Source: Deltaproteobacteria bacterium (GTDB lineage Bacteria > Desulfobacterota > Desulfuromonadia > Desulfuromonadales > BM103). From it: a stretch of 26,333 nt of DNA. The translations under genes were made by a program, and so were the position numbers. Shown here in pieces: positions 19,353 to 26,333 of this stretch. Location of the stretch: positions 1-26,333 of the forward strand of contig JAGXHL010000023.1 in NCBI GenBank assembly GCA_024636215.1, written 5' to 3'. Below the pieces are notes generated by a model. The model was not told where the DNA came from. It worked only from the letters and a program-made list of their open reading frames with translations, and made no database searches. The first letter of the stretch is position 1. Every line of letters begins with the position of its first letter.

Positions 19353-19510
19353 GATCCCCTCCATTTAAGACAACAAGCCAATTGGCAGACAGCCGCAAAG
19401 CGACATAAGATGTATTGGTTTTAATTTAATGGAACGAGAAATGCAAGGATTTTGTCAGATTGTGATTCAATATTCCAGATCGTCAAGATGCGGTGCATGG
19501 GATAACGTGG

Positions 19511-19539
19511 GTAGGATGTGGTGAAGAATGAACCGCATC
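19511..19539 (+). repeat. REP-like element (GTAG foot plus hairpin)
   Basis: GTAG (19511-19514) is followed by GATGTGGT, a 9-nt loop and ACCGCATC, giving an 8-bp stem with one T-G wobble. The same design, with a perfect stem, is found on the minus strand at 21334-21306. A GTAG tetranucleotide at the foot of a hairpin is the mark of REP elements moved by RAYT (TnpA-REP) transposases. No such transposase lies in the window. Confidence 0.65.
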
Positions 19540-19543
19540 GGTA

Positions 19544-19712
19544 CTAGCAGACTGTCGGACTATCCATGAGCCGGCTGCAAATCCGGCTGTTTGGCCCATA
19601 TTTCAGCTCCTTTTTGGCCCATAGCTACGGCTATGAACCTGCAAATGAGCTAAAATCTGTTCTCAAACATCCAGATTTTCGCTTCGGCCCGTATAGTCCG
19701 ACAGCCTGCTAG
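19544..19712. mobile_element. MITE-like element, copy B
   Basis: A 169-bp unit with 20-bp inverted ends (19544-19563 and 19693-19712, 19 of 20 pair; core CTGTCGGACTAT) and CTAG at both extremities. The interior is the reverse complement of copy A (8750-8911) with roughly 80-85% identity, including the segments GGCCGAAGCGAAAATC, ACAGATTTTAGCTC and AAAAAGGAGCTGAAATATGG. No coding capacity. It lies between the giant protein gene and the small membrane-protein gene. Confidence 0.75.
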
Positions 19713-19915
19713 CCGGGGAAAAACACAGAACCCGGCAGACATTTAATAACAACCGGGGACACCTTGGTAATATGTCCTCGGTTGTGGATAAATTAAATGA
19801 CTTCTTCGCGTCATCGCGATGAGCATTGTCATAAATTGTTATCTTCAACAGCACCAATAACTATGCTAATCTTCAGACAATCGGAAGTGGGCCATTTGAT
19901 CCAAAGAGGCTATTT
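19713..19915. other. Intergenic region with hairpin and 12-bp palindrome
   Basis: Together with 19365-19543 this completes about 560 bp without a gene. It contains a 12-bp stem beginning CAACCGGGGACA (19750-19761) pairing with 19773-19784 with one G-T pair around an 11-nt loop, and a perfect palindrome TCATCGCGATGA (19811-19822). No T-run follows the stem on either strand, so it is not an obvious terminator. The palindrome lies about 95 bp before the next start codon and could be an operator. No confident promoter was recognised. 19365-19543 holds only the REP element and AT-rich sequence. Confidence 0.5.
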
Positions 19916-20236
19916 ATGGGCAAATATTTAAATGTTATTATCGCCATCGTCATACTTGTGATCGTGACGGCTGTCTGCTCGACTTTTTTCTACAAGCAGG
20001 GGCAAAAAAATGCCTGGAAGTTGTCTCAGCAGCTTCTGTCTTTAGAAAAAGACAACATCTATCTCTGCGTTGAGGAGACCGGTGGCAATGGCGTGAATTA
20101 CCTGACAGTCAAGGAATTGAGTGCCGCCTTAAAAGGCAAGCATATCTCTCAACAGGAATTAAAGCTCAGGATGAAAATTGCTCTGAACGGCATGAGCCTG
20201 CAAGAATACAATCAGAAATTTGCACCGGAAAGATAA
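19916..20236 (+). CDS. Small membrane-anchored protein of unknown function
   Basis: 106 residues, ATG preceded by AGAGG at 6 nt. One N-terminal membrane helix (about 7-27, ending before FYKQGQKNAW) anchors a basic, soluble, probably periplasmic domain of about 75 residues that looks mostly helical (VKELSAALKGKHISQQELKLRMKIALNG). Two cysteines: one in the membrane helix and one at about residue 51. No family recognised. It is transcribed alone, ends in a good terminator, and is convergent with the lipoprotein gene. The clean ribosome site, membrane helix and terminator support a real gene. Confidence 0.8.
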   Translation: MGKYLNVIIAIVILVIVTAVCSTFFYKQGQKNAWKLSQQLLSLEKDNIYLCVEETGGNGVNYLTVKELSAALKGKHISQQELKLRMKIALNGMSLQEYNQKFAPER

Positions 20237-20263
20237 TCGTCAGGTTAAAAATTCTGAAGGAGA

Positions 20264-20300
20264 AAAGGACGACCATTATTTGGCCGTCCTTTGTTTATAT
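20264..20300 (+). terminator. Rho-independent terminator, probably bidirectional
   Basis: AAAGGACG (20264-20271) pairs with CGTCCTTT (20285-20292); inside, CCA/TGG extends the stem after one mismatch. GTTTATAT follows on the plus strand, and TTTTCTCC follows on the minus strand. It lies between two convergent genes, 28 bp after the plus-strand stop and 26 bp after the minus-strand stop. Confidence 0.75.
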
Positions 20301-20317
20301 AAATCTGTCAGCGCTGT

Positions 20318-21262
20318 CTACTGAGGAGCACCAAGTGTCAAGGTATAGGCCTGCGCTCCTTCAGCCCCTTCCGGATCAGCCACAACTATTGCAATCGTGT
20401 AATCGCCGGGGGCCACGCCCTCAAGAGACCACTGAATCAAACCACTTTTCTCGTCGATTGTCATACCTGCCGGAGCTTCATCGAGCCTGTAGGTAAACTC
20501 GGTGTCATCCGGATCACTGGCAACCACCTGATAGAGGTAGTCAAGTGAACTGATCCCCTGGGGAGGCGCTGATGTAATTTGTGGCGCAGCATTGGGGACC
20601 ACCTGTACGTAACTTTCATAAGTCGGGCCATCGTCAAAGAAATCATTGGGTACAATCAGCACCTGAATCGTGTCACCCTTGGTGAATTTACTTCCAGACA
20701 AAGTTGACTGGGTCAATACAGGGTCTGCTTCACCATTAATCAACCATTGGTAAGTAAAATCGACGAGATCATCATCCGCATCTTCAGCGACCGGGGTCAC
20801 CGAAACATCCAGACCGGCAAAGATCCCATCGGGAGTCGATGAGATATCGACAATTCGCGGCGGCGTGTTGCCAATGGTCACCGACGCCTCTGCACCCTTG
20901 TCATTGGTTCCAACATGTACAGTGACTCTATCATCTCGCTTGTAATGATCACTGCAGAGTTGGGTATCTGTGCCGGAAGAAACTGTTTCACCGTTTACGG
21001 TCCAGATGACTGCACTGCGAGCAGGGTGACCCTGGATGACAGCACGTAAACAGCCTGAAGAGATGGGATTTTCCGGTAGGATTCTTACTGAGACACCGTC
21101 GGCATTTTGTGTAACGGCAAGGGTTTTGGATTCTACACCATCTTGAGGAGTCTCATTGGTTGTGGACGCAACCTTCGGCTCAGTTTGCGTCTGAGAATCC
21201 TCACCGCAGGCACCCAGAATGGCACAAATTAGAACAAGCAAAAGCAAACAGACAAAACGCAT
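20318..21262 (-). CDS. Lipoprotein with Ig/cadherin-like domains
   Basis: 314 residues. The start ATG (21262-21260) is preceded by GGAGG; a longer frame to 21370 would be translated from a REP element and is rejected. A lipoprotein signal peptide ends in ILGAC with lipidated Cys19 followed by Gly20, so sorting to the outer membrane is plausible. A low-complexity linker (20-55) is followed by three beta-sandwich modules: about 55-133 with Cys71 and Cys103 as a possible disulfide, 134-225, and 226-312. The last is of the putative-Ig (He_PIG) type with FTYRLDEAPAGMTIDEKSG. Related modules are frequent in bacterial surface proteins. The binding partner is unknown. It is transcribed alone. Confidence 0.85.
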   Translation of the reverse strand: MRFVCLLLLVLICAILGACGEDSQTQTEPKVASTTNETPQDGVESKTLAVTQNADGVSVRILPENPISSGCLRAVIQGHPARSAVIWTVNGETVSSGTDTQLCSDHYKRDDRVTVHVGTNDKGAEASVTIGNTPPRIVDISSTPDGIFAGLDVSVTPVAEDADDDLVDFTYQWLINGEADPVLTQSTLSGSKFTKGDTIQVLIVPNDFFDDGPTYESYVQVVPNAAPQITSAPPQGISSLDYLYQVVASDPDDTEFTYRLDEAPAGMTIDEKSGLIQWSLEGVAPGDYTIAIVVADPEGAEGAQAYTLTLGAPQ

Positions 21263-21305
21263 AGTCCCTCCATCATCTATTACTGGTAACAGATTGTACA
21301 TCGCC

Positions 21306-21334
21306 GATGCGGTTCGTGCCTCACCGCATCCTAC
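21306..21334 (-). repeat. REP-like element (GTAG foot plus perfect hairpin)
   Basis: On the minus strand: GTAG (21334-21331), GATGCGGT, 9-nt loop, ACCGCATC (21313-21306). It lies 44 bp upstream of the lipoprotein start codon, between it and the terminator of the PilY1 gene. It is the best-preserved of three copies in the window (others at 11034-11061 and 19511-19539). Confidence 0.7.
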
Positions 21335-21400
21335 CCAAGCTGCAACGCATTTTAACGCATAGGTGCGCAAACGCCAAGATAAGCCTTATTGAGGCAGGGC

Positions 21401-21436
21401 TAAAAACAACCCGGTTGGTCTTTATGACCAACCGGG
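21401..21436 (-). terminator. Rho-independent terminator of the PilY1-like gene
   Basis: An 11-bp stem CCCGGTTGGTC / GACCAACCGGG around loop TTTAT (21410-21436) is followed on the minus strand by TTGTTTTTA. It begins 28 bp after the stop codon and marks the end of the transcription unit. Confidence 0.85.
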
Positions 21437-21464
21437 CTCGATCGCTGCCTGACTTACCCGGAAT

Positions 21465-24400
21465 TTACCACTGCATCCAGTAGACCGGCGAAATCAGCCT
21501 GATGTCCGGTGCGTTGTAGGTTTCGACACGATTGCTCGCACTGATCATCATGGTGACTCGACCCGAGGCATCAATCAGGGTAACAATTCCTGAGGGGATA
21601 CCTTCACCCAGGCTACGGCTTCTATCAGAGCGAAGTAATATCTCGCCATTCTCACCGACCGCACGACTTGCATCCGGATCGGTAATAACGGTGTCATCGT
21701 TTGTGAAGTCATAATTGAAGACGGCCTCACCGGTCGTGGCACTTATATGGTAAAGGCGTGAGTCGCCCAGGTTACCAACTGCACAGGGATCATCCACGCT
21801 GGGATCCACCTTCGGCGTATAAGTGGTGTAATAGGCCTCACCGTTGAACATAACCGGAGCGGCCAGCATCTTCTCGCCAACCACGGACGAATCCAGTGAG
21901 GTCTCATAATCCAGGTTCATTTTGATCATCCAGCCATGGAATGGATAACCTGTGGCAGAAGTGACTTCTGCAATTGCCGAATTGTTATGCAACTTGTTGA
22001 GAGTCAGTGCGACTGTAGCAGCATCTCCTGACTGCAAGGGGTCATCCGTCAGGTCAACCAGGCGTTCCTCATCAATCGGCGCGTCGGCATCGTCATCAGT
22101 TTGACCTCTGTCGACCAGATAATAGAGGCGGTCAATGACGGCATGGTTCAGCGGATGAGCACGGTCACCGGAACCGAACCAGAGGTTGACTTTGTTGTTG
22201 ATCACCGCTGCCGCCGGACGATAGAAGAATTTGCGCCCGACATCCGTTCCGGTATCCTCATTGGCGTCAAAAATAATCTCGCCACCCCATTCACTCGTCA
22301 AGGGGCTGGAGATATCGAAACGCCACATGCGACCGCCCGTGTCACCGACGTAGAACTTATCCGCATAGTTATCTTTTTTAGAGATCAAGGTGACGTCAGA
22401 GGCAAAAGCATAAGTCATTTTTGGATTGTCAACATCGTCATAGGACCAGACTACAGAGCCACTATTATTAAACAGTGGTGAATAGACATTTGACACCTTC
22501 TGCAAGGTGGCAACTTCAATAACATACATGGCATTTCCCCTCAGCTTGTGCTGAGTCCCACCACCAGCGGAGGTCTTGCCGTCAGTTCCTGACAAGGCGC
22601 CATCATCGAGTTGCGGCTGCACAATCGCAGAGCCACCAGCCACATCATCGTCAGTGGTGGTCGGGAAGGTCTGTGTCTGGCCGTATCGGAGGTCCTCGTT
22701 CTTGTCGTAACCGCCACTAATAATGGCAACGACCCTGGTAATACCGCCATCATTGATTTTGGTCAGGCGTGGCTGACTCCAGGTCTGGCCCATGTCTTCC
22801 AGGCCAGTGGTGGTATTGTCGATCTCCCAGAGCAGGACGGGTGCAGCAGGATCACTAATATCCAGAGCATAATAAGCCCCCCAGCGTCCGTCATCATCAA
22901 TATTGTTGCTGGCACCACCGCGTCGCAGACCGAAGATCAAGACAATTTTATCTCCGTCGCTCGTCTCGATATTGCTGTCATTATCAACATCATGGACATA
23001 GGCGACCGGGGGCGAGTCAACATAATAATAGTGAGATCCGGTCTTGTACTCCTTGACGCTTGGCAGCAGTACTGGCGGCACAAAAGCCCAGCTTTCACTA
23101 CCATCACAATCGCGGAAAGCGTGGAGCATCCCGTCGTTAGCGCCAACAAAAATCATCGAGGAGTTGTAAGGAGCTCCAGAGGCGACATCTTCGGAACAGA
23201 GGTTTTCCTCTTCCTTGGTATAGCCGGCATAATTGAACACCAACGGACGGGAGTGCAGGATGTCGCCAAGAATCCAGTCGCGCTTGGCCGTCGGATCAAT
23301 ACCGTCAACATCAAAGCCATGCAGGAAATTAATAATCTCGTCTTTTTCGGTATCATTCGCAGCATCAAGCAAGCTTGCCGTGAGGTTCGTGTTGGCGGTA
23401 GCAAAAGCATTGCCTGCATCGGTCAAGTCATCTGTCCCTGCCGCCGCCAGGTGGGTGTAAATATTCCGGGGCGAGCTCCTGCCTTTAAGGGCACCACCGA
23501 CGCCGCCGCAGCCGACAGCGCCGCCATCACCGTTCTTGATGCCGGAAACTGGATCGTAGATGAGACGGTCACCGTCAAAGCAGTAGATAATATCGTCGCC
23601 ATCAGCGTTCTGACCGGTTCCCCAGTAGGATAACGACTCTTCTATAAACTCACCCGTGTTGGGGTCAGTCGCTTGGCCATAGCCGAGTGTCGTCGCATTG
23701 TAGACACTGTCTGTCAAGCTGTCACCGTCGCCAACGGTGTACTTCTTGACGTTACCGAGCCAGGGCTCATTGATCTGCGGTTTAAAGAGACCAAGATAAA
23801 CCCGGTCACTGCTGATGGTTCGGTTGGTTGCACTGGCAGGGACCACAGGTGCCACAAAAGCCGTATCCGCTTCGAGGATAATGTTGATCAGCAACTTGGT
23901 GAGCGCTTCGGCTAACTCCTGCGCATCGTAGGCGTTATAGAACTGCCCACCGCCATTATCGGCCGCCCGTTCAACCAGAGGGTCGGACGGTTGGAAGGCC
24001 AGAACCGTGTGGGTCGTGATACCGTTGTTCTCTTTCAGGTACCAGGCCACGTCATCCAGGTAGTGGTCACCGAGGCCGTAAACATCCTCATCAACCCCAT
24101 CGCCATCGGCATCACCGATGGTCGCCGGCATAGGACTGGCGGCGTCATTATTAGGCAGACCATTGGTAATGACGATAATGTGATCGTAACCGCAGGCATT
24201 CTTGATGGCGTCCGGGATCGTGTCGCCGATGGTTACGGCTGTGTAATTTGCACCCATATAATAACCGGCATCGTAGAGAGCCGAAGAGAGCGGTCGCACC
24301 GATGCACTTGAGAGGACCGGTTCACCGTCATTCTCACCAGGGCCCGGCAAAGAGGCCTTGAAGGCATTGAACTGGGTATTATCAGACAGGTCAGAAACAT

Positions 24401-26333
24401 CATAAAGCAGATCGGCACCTTTCTGGTTGCTGCCATAGGTGACTGCACCAAAGTTAACCGCAGTCCGTGAGCCACCGACCACCTGGGTGAGAGCATCGTA
24501 GATAATTTCTCGTTGGGTCACTCCGGTGACACCCACGGGAGTTCCAGGCGCCACGGCCTCTGCTTCACCGACAAACATTGACATGAAACCAAGGGCGCCC
24601 GCAACACCGGCACTGACGGTTGGCATGGTCCGGCTGAAAAGCGAGGCCAGAGCGGCAATCATCGACTGTTGCTCAGGAAGCACCATGGCCAAGCAGTAGT
24701 CTGCCACTGTCGTATAGGTCACACCTGACGCCCAGGCACCGAAGTTCGCTGTGCGCTGATCATTGGCACCAAGGATCGCCCACCAGGCATCCGCTCCCTT
24801 CTTATCAGGCCGGTTGCTGCTGTTGTCCGAAACATGCGATGTCGTCAACTCATAACGATTCCCCCCGTAGGTTACAATCACGTAGTCATAAGGTGCCGTG
24901 CAGGTCGGAGGGCCACAGACCCCGTCAGCATTGTCATCGGGGTTATCGGCCGGACAGGGGTCGCTGGTATCACAAACACCATCGCCATCGCTGTCGTCAT
25001 TGGGATAACCGACACAGATATCATCAGGATGGCCGTTGCAGAGCCCATCGCCGTCGCTATCGACATTGGCCAGACCGACACCGAAACAGGGGTCCTTGTC
25101 GAAACAGATAGAATCATTATCAGCATCACCGGTAGCGTCGTCACCAAAGCACTCATCTCTGTCGTTGCACACGCCATCCCCATCGGTGTCGCCCACAGCA
25201 TCGTTACCAATACAAACATCGAGATCTTCACACACACCATCACCGTCTGTGTCAAGGAAGGAATCATCCCCTGTACAGAGGTCAATATCTTCGCAGATGC
25301 CGTCGCCATCAGTGTCGGGGTAGGCATCATCGCCAAAGCAGACATCGATACTGTCACAAACACCATCACCGTCGGTATCAACGTTTGGAGTGCCGGTACA
25401 GATATCCGAGACATGACTATCACACAAGCCGTCACCGTCGCTATCGACGTTCGGAGTGCCGGTACAGATATCGGCAGGATTACTATCGCACAAGCCATCA
25501 CCGTCTGTGTCAACGTTCGGGAAGCCATCACAAATGTCAGCGGCATTGCTATCACAAAGACCATCGCCGTCACTGTCAACGTTCGGGAAGCCATCACAGA
25601 TATCTGCCACATTGGTATTACATAGGCCATCGCCGTCACTGTCATCGTTGGGGAAACCAACGCAGGGATCAAGGTTTTTGCAAACGCCGTCAAGGTCAAG
25701 GTCGCCACTGGCATTATTTCCAAAACAGGTGTCAATGTCGTCGCAAATATTATCGTTATCACTGTCACCGCTGGCGTCATTACCGTTACAGTCGTCCAGA
25801 TCGTCACAGACGCCGTCGTTATCGGCATCGGTGTTTGAGAAGCCAGTACAGATATCTAAAGAGTGACCGTCGCAGAGGCCATCGCCGTCAGTATCAACGT
25901 TCGGAGTGCCGGTACAGATATCAGCAGGATTGCTGTCGCACAGACCGTCACCGTCGCTGTCGACGTTCGGGAAGCCGTCACAAATATCCAGGGCATGGCC
26001 GTCACACAAACCATCGCTGTCACTGTCGACGTTCGAAGCACCTTCGCAGATATCCAGAGCATGACCGTCGCACAAGCCATCACCGTCAGTATCGACATTA
26101 GAAGCGCCATCACAAATATCCAGGGCATGGCCGTCACATAAACCGTCGCCGTCGCTGTCGACGTTCGGGAAACCATCACAGATATCAGCAGGGTTACCGT
26201 TGCAGAGGCCATCATTGTCACTGTCGCCCAAAGCATCGTTGCCATCGCATACGTCGAGGTTGTCACAGACGCCGTCGCCGTCGGTATCAACGTTCGGGAA
26301 GCCGGTGCAGATATCGGCTGGGTTGCCGTCGCA
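21465..26333 (-). CDS. pilY1: PilY1-like type IV pilus adhesin with thrombospondin-type-3 repeat stalk (5' end missing)
   Basis: 1622 residues are visible; the frame is open to the right edge, so the start and signal peptide lie outside. N-terminal in the visible part are at least 21 acidic units of 20-22 residues (24902-26333) of the form NVDSDGDGLCDGxxxDICxG, each with a DxDxDG calcium loop and paired cysteines. Next is a region resembling a degenerate von Willebrand A fold (about 23900-24900, with REIIYDALTQVV and HIIVITNGLP). The C-terminal PilY1 beta-propeller follows from RDWILGDILHSRPLVF (about 23283) onward, with FVGANDGMLHAF and a calcium loop DVDNDSNIE (about 22970-22995). PilY1 proteins sit at the pilus tip or on the surface, prime pilus assembly, and control retraction through calcium. 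No pilin genes lie in the window. Confidence 0.9.
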   Translation of the reverse strand, partial: CDGNPADICTGFPNVDTDGDGVCDNLDVCDGNDALGDSDNDGLCNGNPADICDGFPNVDSDGDGLCDGHALDICDGASNVDTDGDGLCDGHALDICEGASNVDSDSDGLCDGHALDICDGFPNVDSDGDGLCDSNPADICTGTPNVDTDGDGLCDGHSLDICTGFSNTDADNDGVCDDLDDCNGNDASGDSDNDNICDDIDTCFGNNASGDLDLDGVCKNLDPCVGFPNDDSDGDGLCNTNVADICDGFPNVDSDGDGLCDSNAADICDGFPNVDTDGDGLCDSNPADICTGTPNVDSDGDGLCDSHVSDICTGTPNVDTDGDGVCDSIDVCFGDDAYPDTDGDGICEDIDLCTGDDSFLDTDGDGVCEDLDVCIGNDAVGDTDGDGVCNDRDECFGDDATGDADNDSICFDKDPCFGVGLANVDSDGDGLCNGHPDDICVGYPNDDSDGDGVCDTSDPCPADNPDDNADGVCGPPTCTAPYDYVIVTYGGNRYELTTSHVSDNSSNRPDKKGADAWWAILGANDQRTANFGAWASGVTYTTVADYCLAMVLPEQQSMIAALASLFSRTMPTVSAGVAGALGFMSMFVGEAEAVAPGTPVGVTGVTQREIIYDALTQVVGGSRTAVNFGAVTYGSNQKGADLLYDVSDLSDNTQFNAFKASLPGPGENDGEPVLSSASVRPLSSALYDAGYYMGANYTAVTIGDTIPDAIKNACGYDHIIVITNGLPNNDAASPMPATIGDADGDGVDEDVYGLGDHYLDDVAWYLKENNGITTHTVLAFQPSDPLVERAADNGGGQFYNAYDAQELAEALTKLLINIILEADTAFVAPVVPASATNRTISSDRVYLGLFKPQINEPWLGNVKKYTVGDGDSLTDSVYNATTLGYGQATDPNTGEFIEESLSYWGTGQNADGDDIIYCFDGDRLIYDPVSGIKNGDGGAVGCGGVGGALKGRSSPRNIYTHLAAAGTDDLTDAGNAFATANTNLTASLLDAANDTEKDEIINFLHGFDVDGIDPTAKRDWILGDILHSRPLVFNYAGYTKEEENLCSEDVASGAPYNSSMIFVGANDGMLHAFRDCDGSESWAFVPPVLLPSVKEYKTGSHYYYVDSPPVAYVHDVDNDSNIETSDGDKIVLIFGLRRGGASNNIDDDGRWGAYYALDISDPAAPVLLWEIDNTTTGLEDMGQTWSQPRLTKINDGGITRVVAIISGGYDKNEDLRYGQTQTFPTTTDDDVAGGSAIVQPQLDDGALSGTDGKTSAGGGTQHKLRGNAMYVIEVATLQKVSNVYSPLFNNSGSVVWSYDDVDNPKMTYAFASDVTLISKKDNYADKFYVGDTGGRMWRFDISSPLTSEWGGEIIFDANEDTGTDVGRKFFYRPAAAVINNKVNLWFGSGDRAHPLNHAVIDRLYYLVDRGQTDDDADAPIDEERLVDLTDDPLQSGDAATVALTLNKLHNNSAIAEVTSATGYPFHGWMIKMNLDYETSLDSSVVGEKMLAAPVMFNGEAYYTTYTPKVDPSVDDPCAVGNLGDSRLYHISATTGEAVFNYDFTNDDTVITDPDASRAVGENGEILLRSDRSRSLGEGIPSGIVTLIDASGRVTMMISASNRVETYNAPDIRLISPVYWMQW
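24902..26333 (-). repeat. Thrombospondin-type-3-like coding repeats, 60-66 bp units
   Basis: Two unit classes alternate in blocks. The 22-residue (66-bp) class has the form NVDSDGDGLCDGHALDICDG; the 21-residue (63-bp) class has the form xGDTDGDGVCEDLDVCxGNDA. From the edge inward the order is roughly one 21-mer, six 22-mers, three shorter units, four 22-mers, four 21-mers, then mixed degenerate units ending at PPTC (24899). Neighbouring units of one class are nearly identical in DNA, which suggests recent local duplication. Confidence 0.88.

Noticed and set aside
19663..19857. 64-codon minus-strand frame overlapping MITE copy B
   Set aside because: It starts in unique sequence and ends inside the element; no ribosome site, no recognisable protein features.
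21263..21370. N-terminal 36-residue extension of the lipoprotein
   Set aside because: It would be encoded by the REP element and precede a proper signal peptide; GGAGG supports the start at 21262.
25385..26101. Long plus-strand frames antisense to the stalk repeats
   Set aside because: They are reverse readings of the calcium-binding repeats (His/Arg/Tyr-rich), a compositional artefact.

Overview
The window looks like chromosome of a Gram-negative deltaproteobacterium of the Desulfuromonas/Geobacter type. This is inferred from the gene order phoH, PgpH-type HD phosphodiesterase, ybeY, diacylglycerol kinase, ybeX/corC, lnt, prfB, from the PilY1 protein, and from the style of the intergenic repeats. 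No rRNA, tRNA, CRISPR array, prophage or complete insertion sequence was seen.

Region 1 (1-8480, minus strand) is a compact housekeeping operon read from right to left: phoH, a 7TM-HD phosphodiesterase, ybeY, a DgkA-PAP2 fusion, ybeX/corC and lnt. Several junctions overlap: ATGA at ybeY/dgkA and at corC/lnt, and about 100 bp between the phosphodiesterase and ybeY. prfB follows after 120 bp with its own good promoter and an intact programmed +1 frameshift site. The operon joins ribosome maturation (YbeY, PhoH), envelope lipid work (kinase/phosphatase, Lnt) and nucleotide signalling. Directly after the prfB stop codon is a heptanucleotide tandem array, then a long imperfect hairpin.

Region 2 (8412-11100) holds a repeat-rich divergent intergenic stretch, eno on the plus strand, and a convergent two-gene toxin-antitoxin operon (ribbon-helix-helix antitoxin plus RelE/ParE toxin) with a palindromic operator over its promoter. 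The eno leader contains one copy of a 162 bp element with terminal inverted repeats. A second, diverged copy lies at 19544-19712.

Region 3 (11109-21370) contains a single 2747-residue exported protein built like a mosaic: an HExxH metallopeptidase-like head, an alpha/alpha-toroid repeat region, CARDB, two Calx-beta domains, two SBBP-type beta-propellers, Ig-like and carboxypeptidase-regulatory-like domains. After a 560 bp gap full of repeats come a small membrane-anchored protein (plus) and a convergent Ig-domain lipoprotein (minus). REP-like elements with a GTAG foot flank these genes.

Region 4 (21371-26333, minus strand) is the 3' part of a very large PilY1-like type IV pilus-associated adhesin. 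Its C-terminal beta-propeller is ordinary, but it is preceded by at least 21 calcium-binding, cysteine-paired thrombospondin-type-3-like repeats that run off the right edge. The two giant surface proteins and the repeat elements are the accessory, fast-evolving part of this window. Everything else is conserved core genome.
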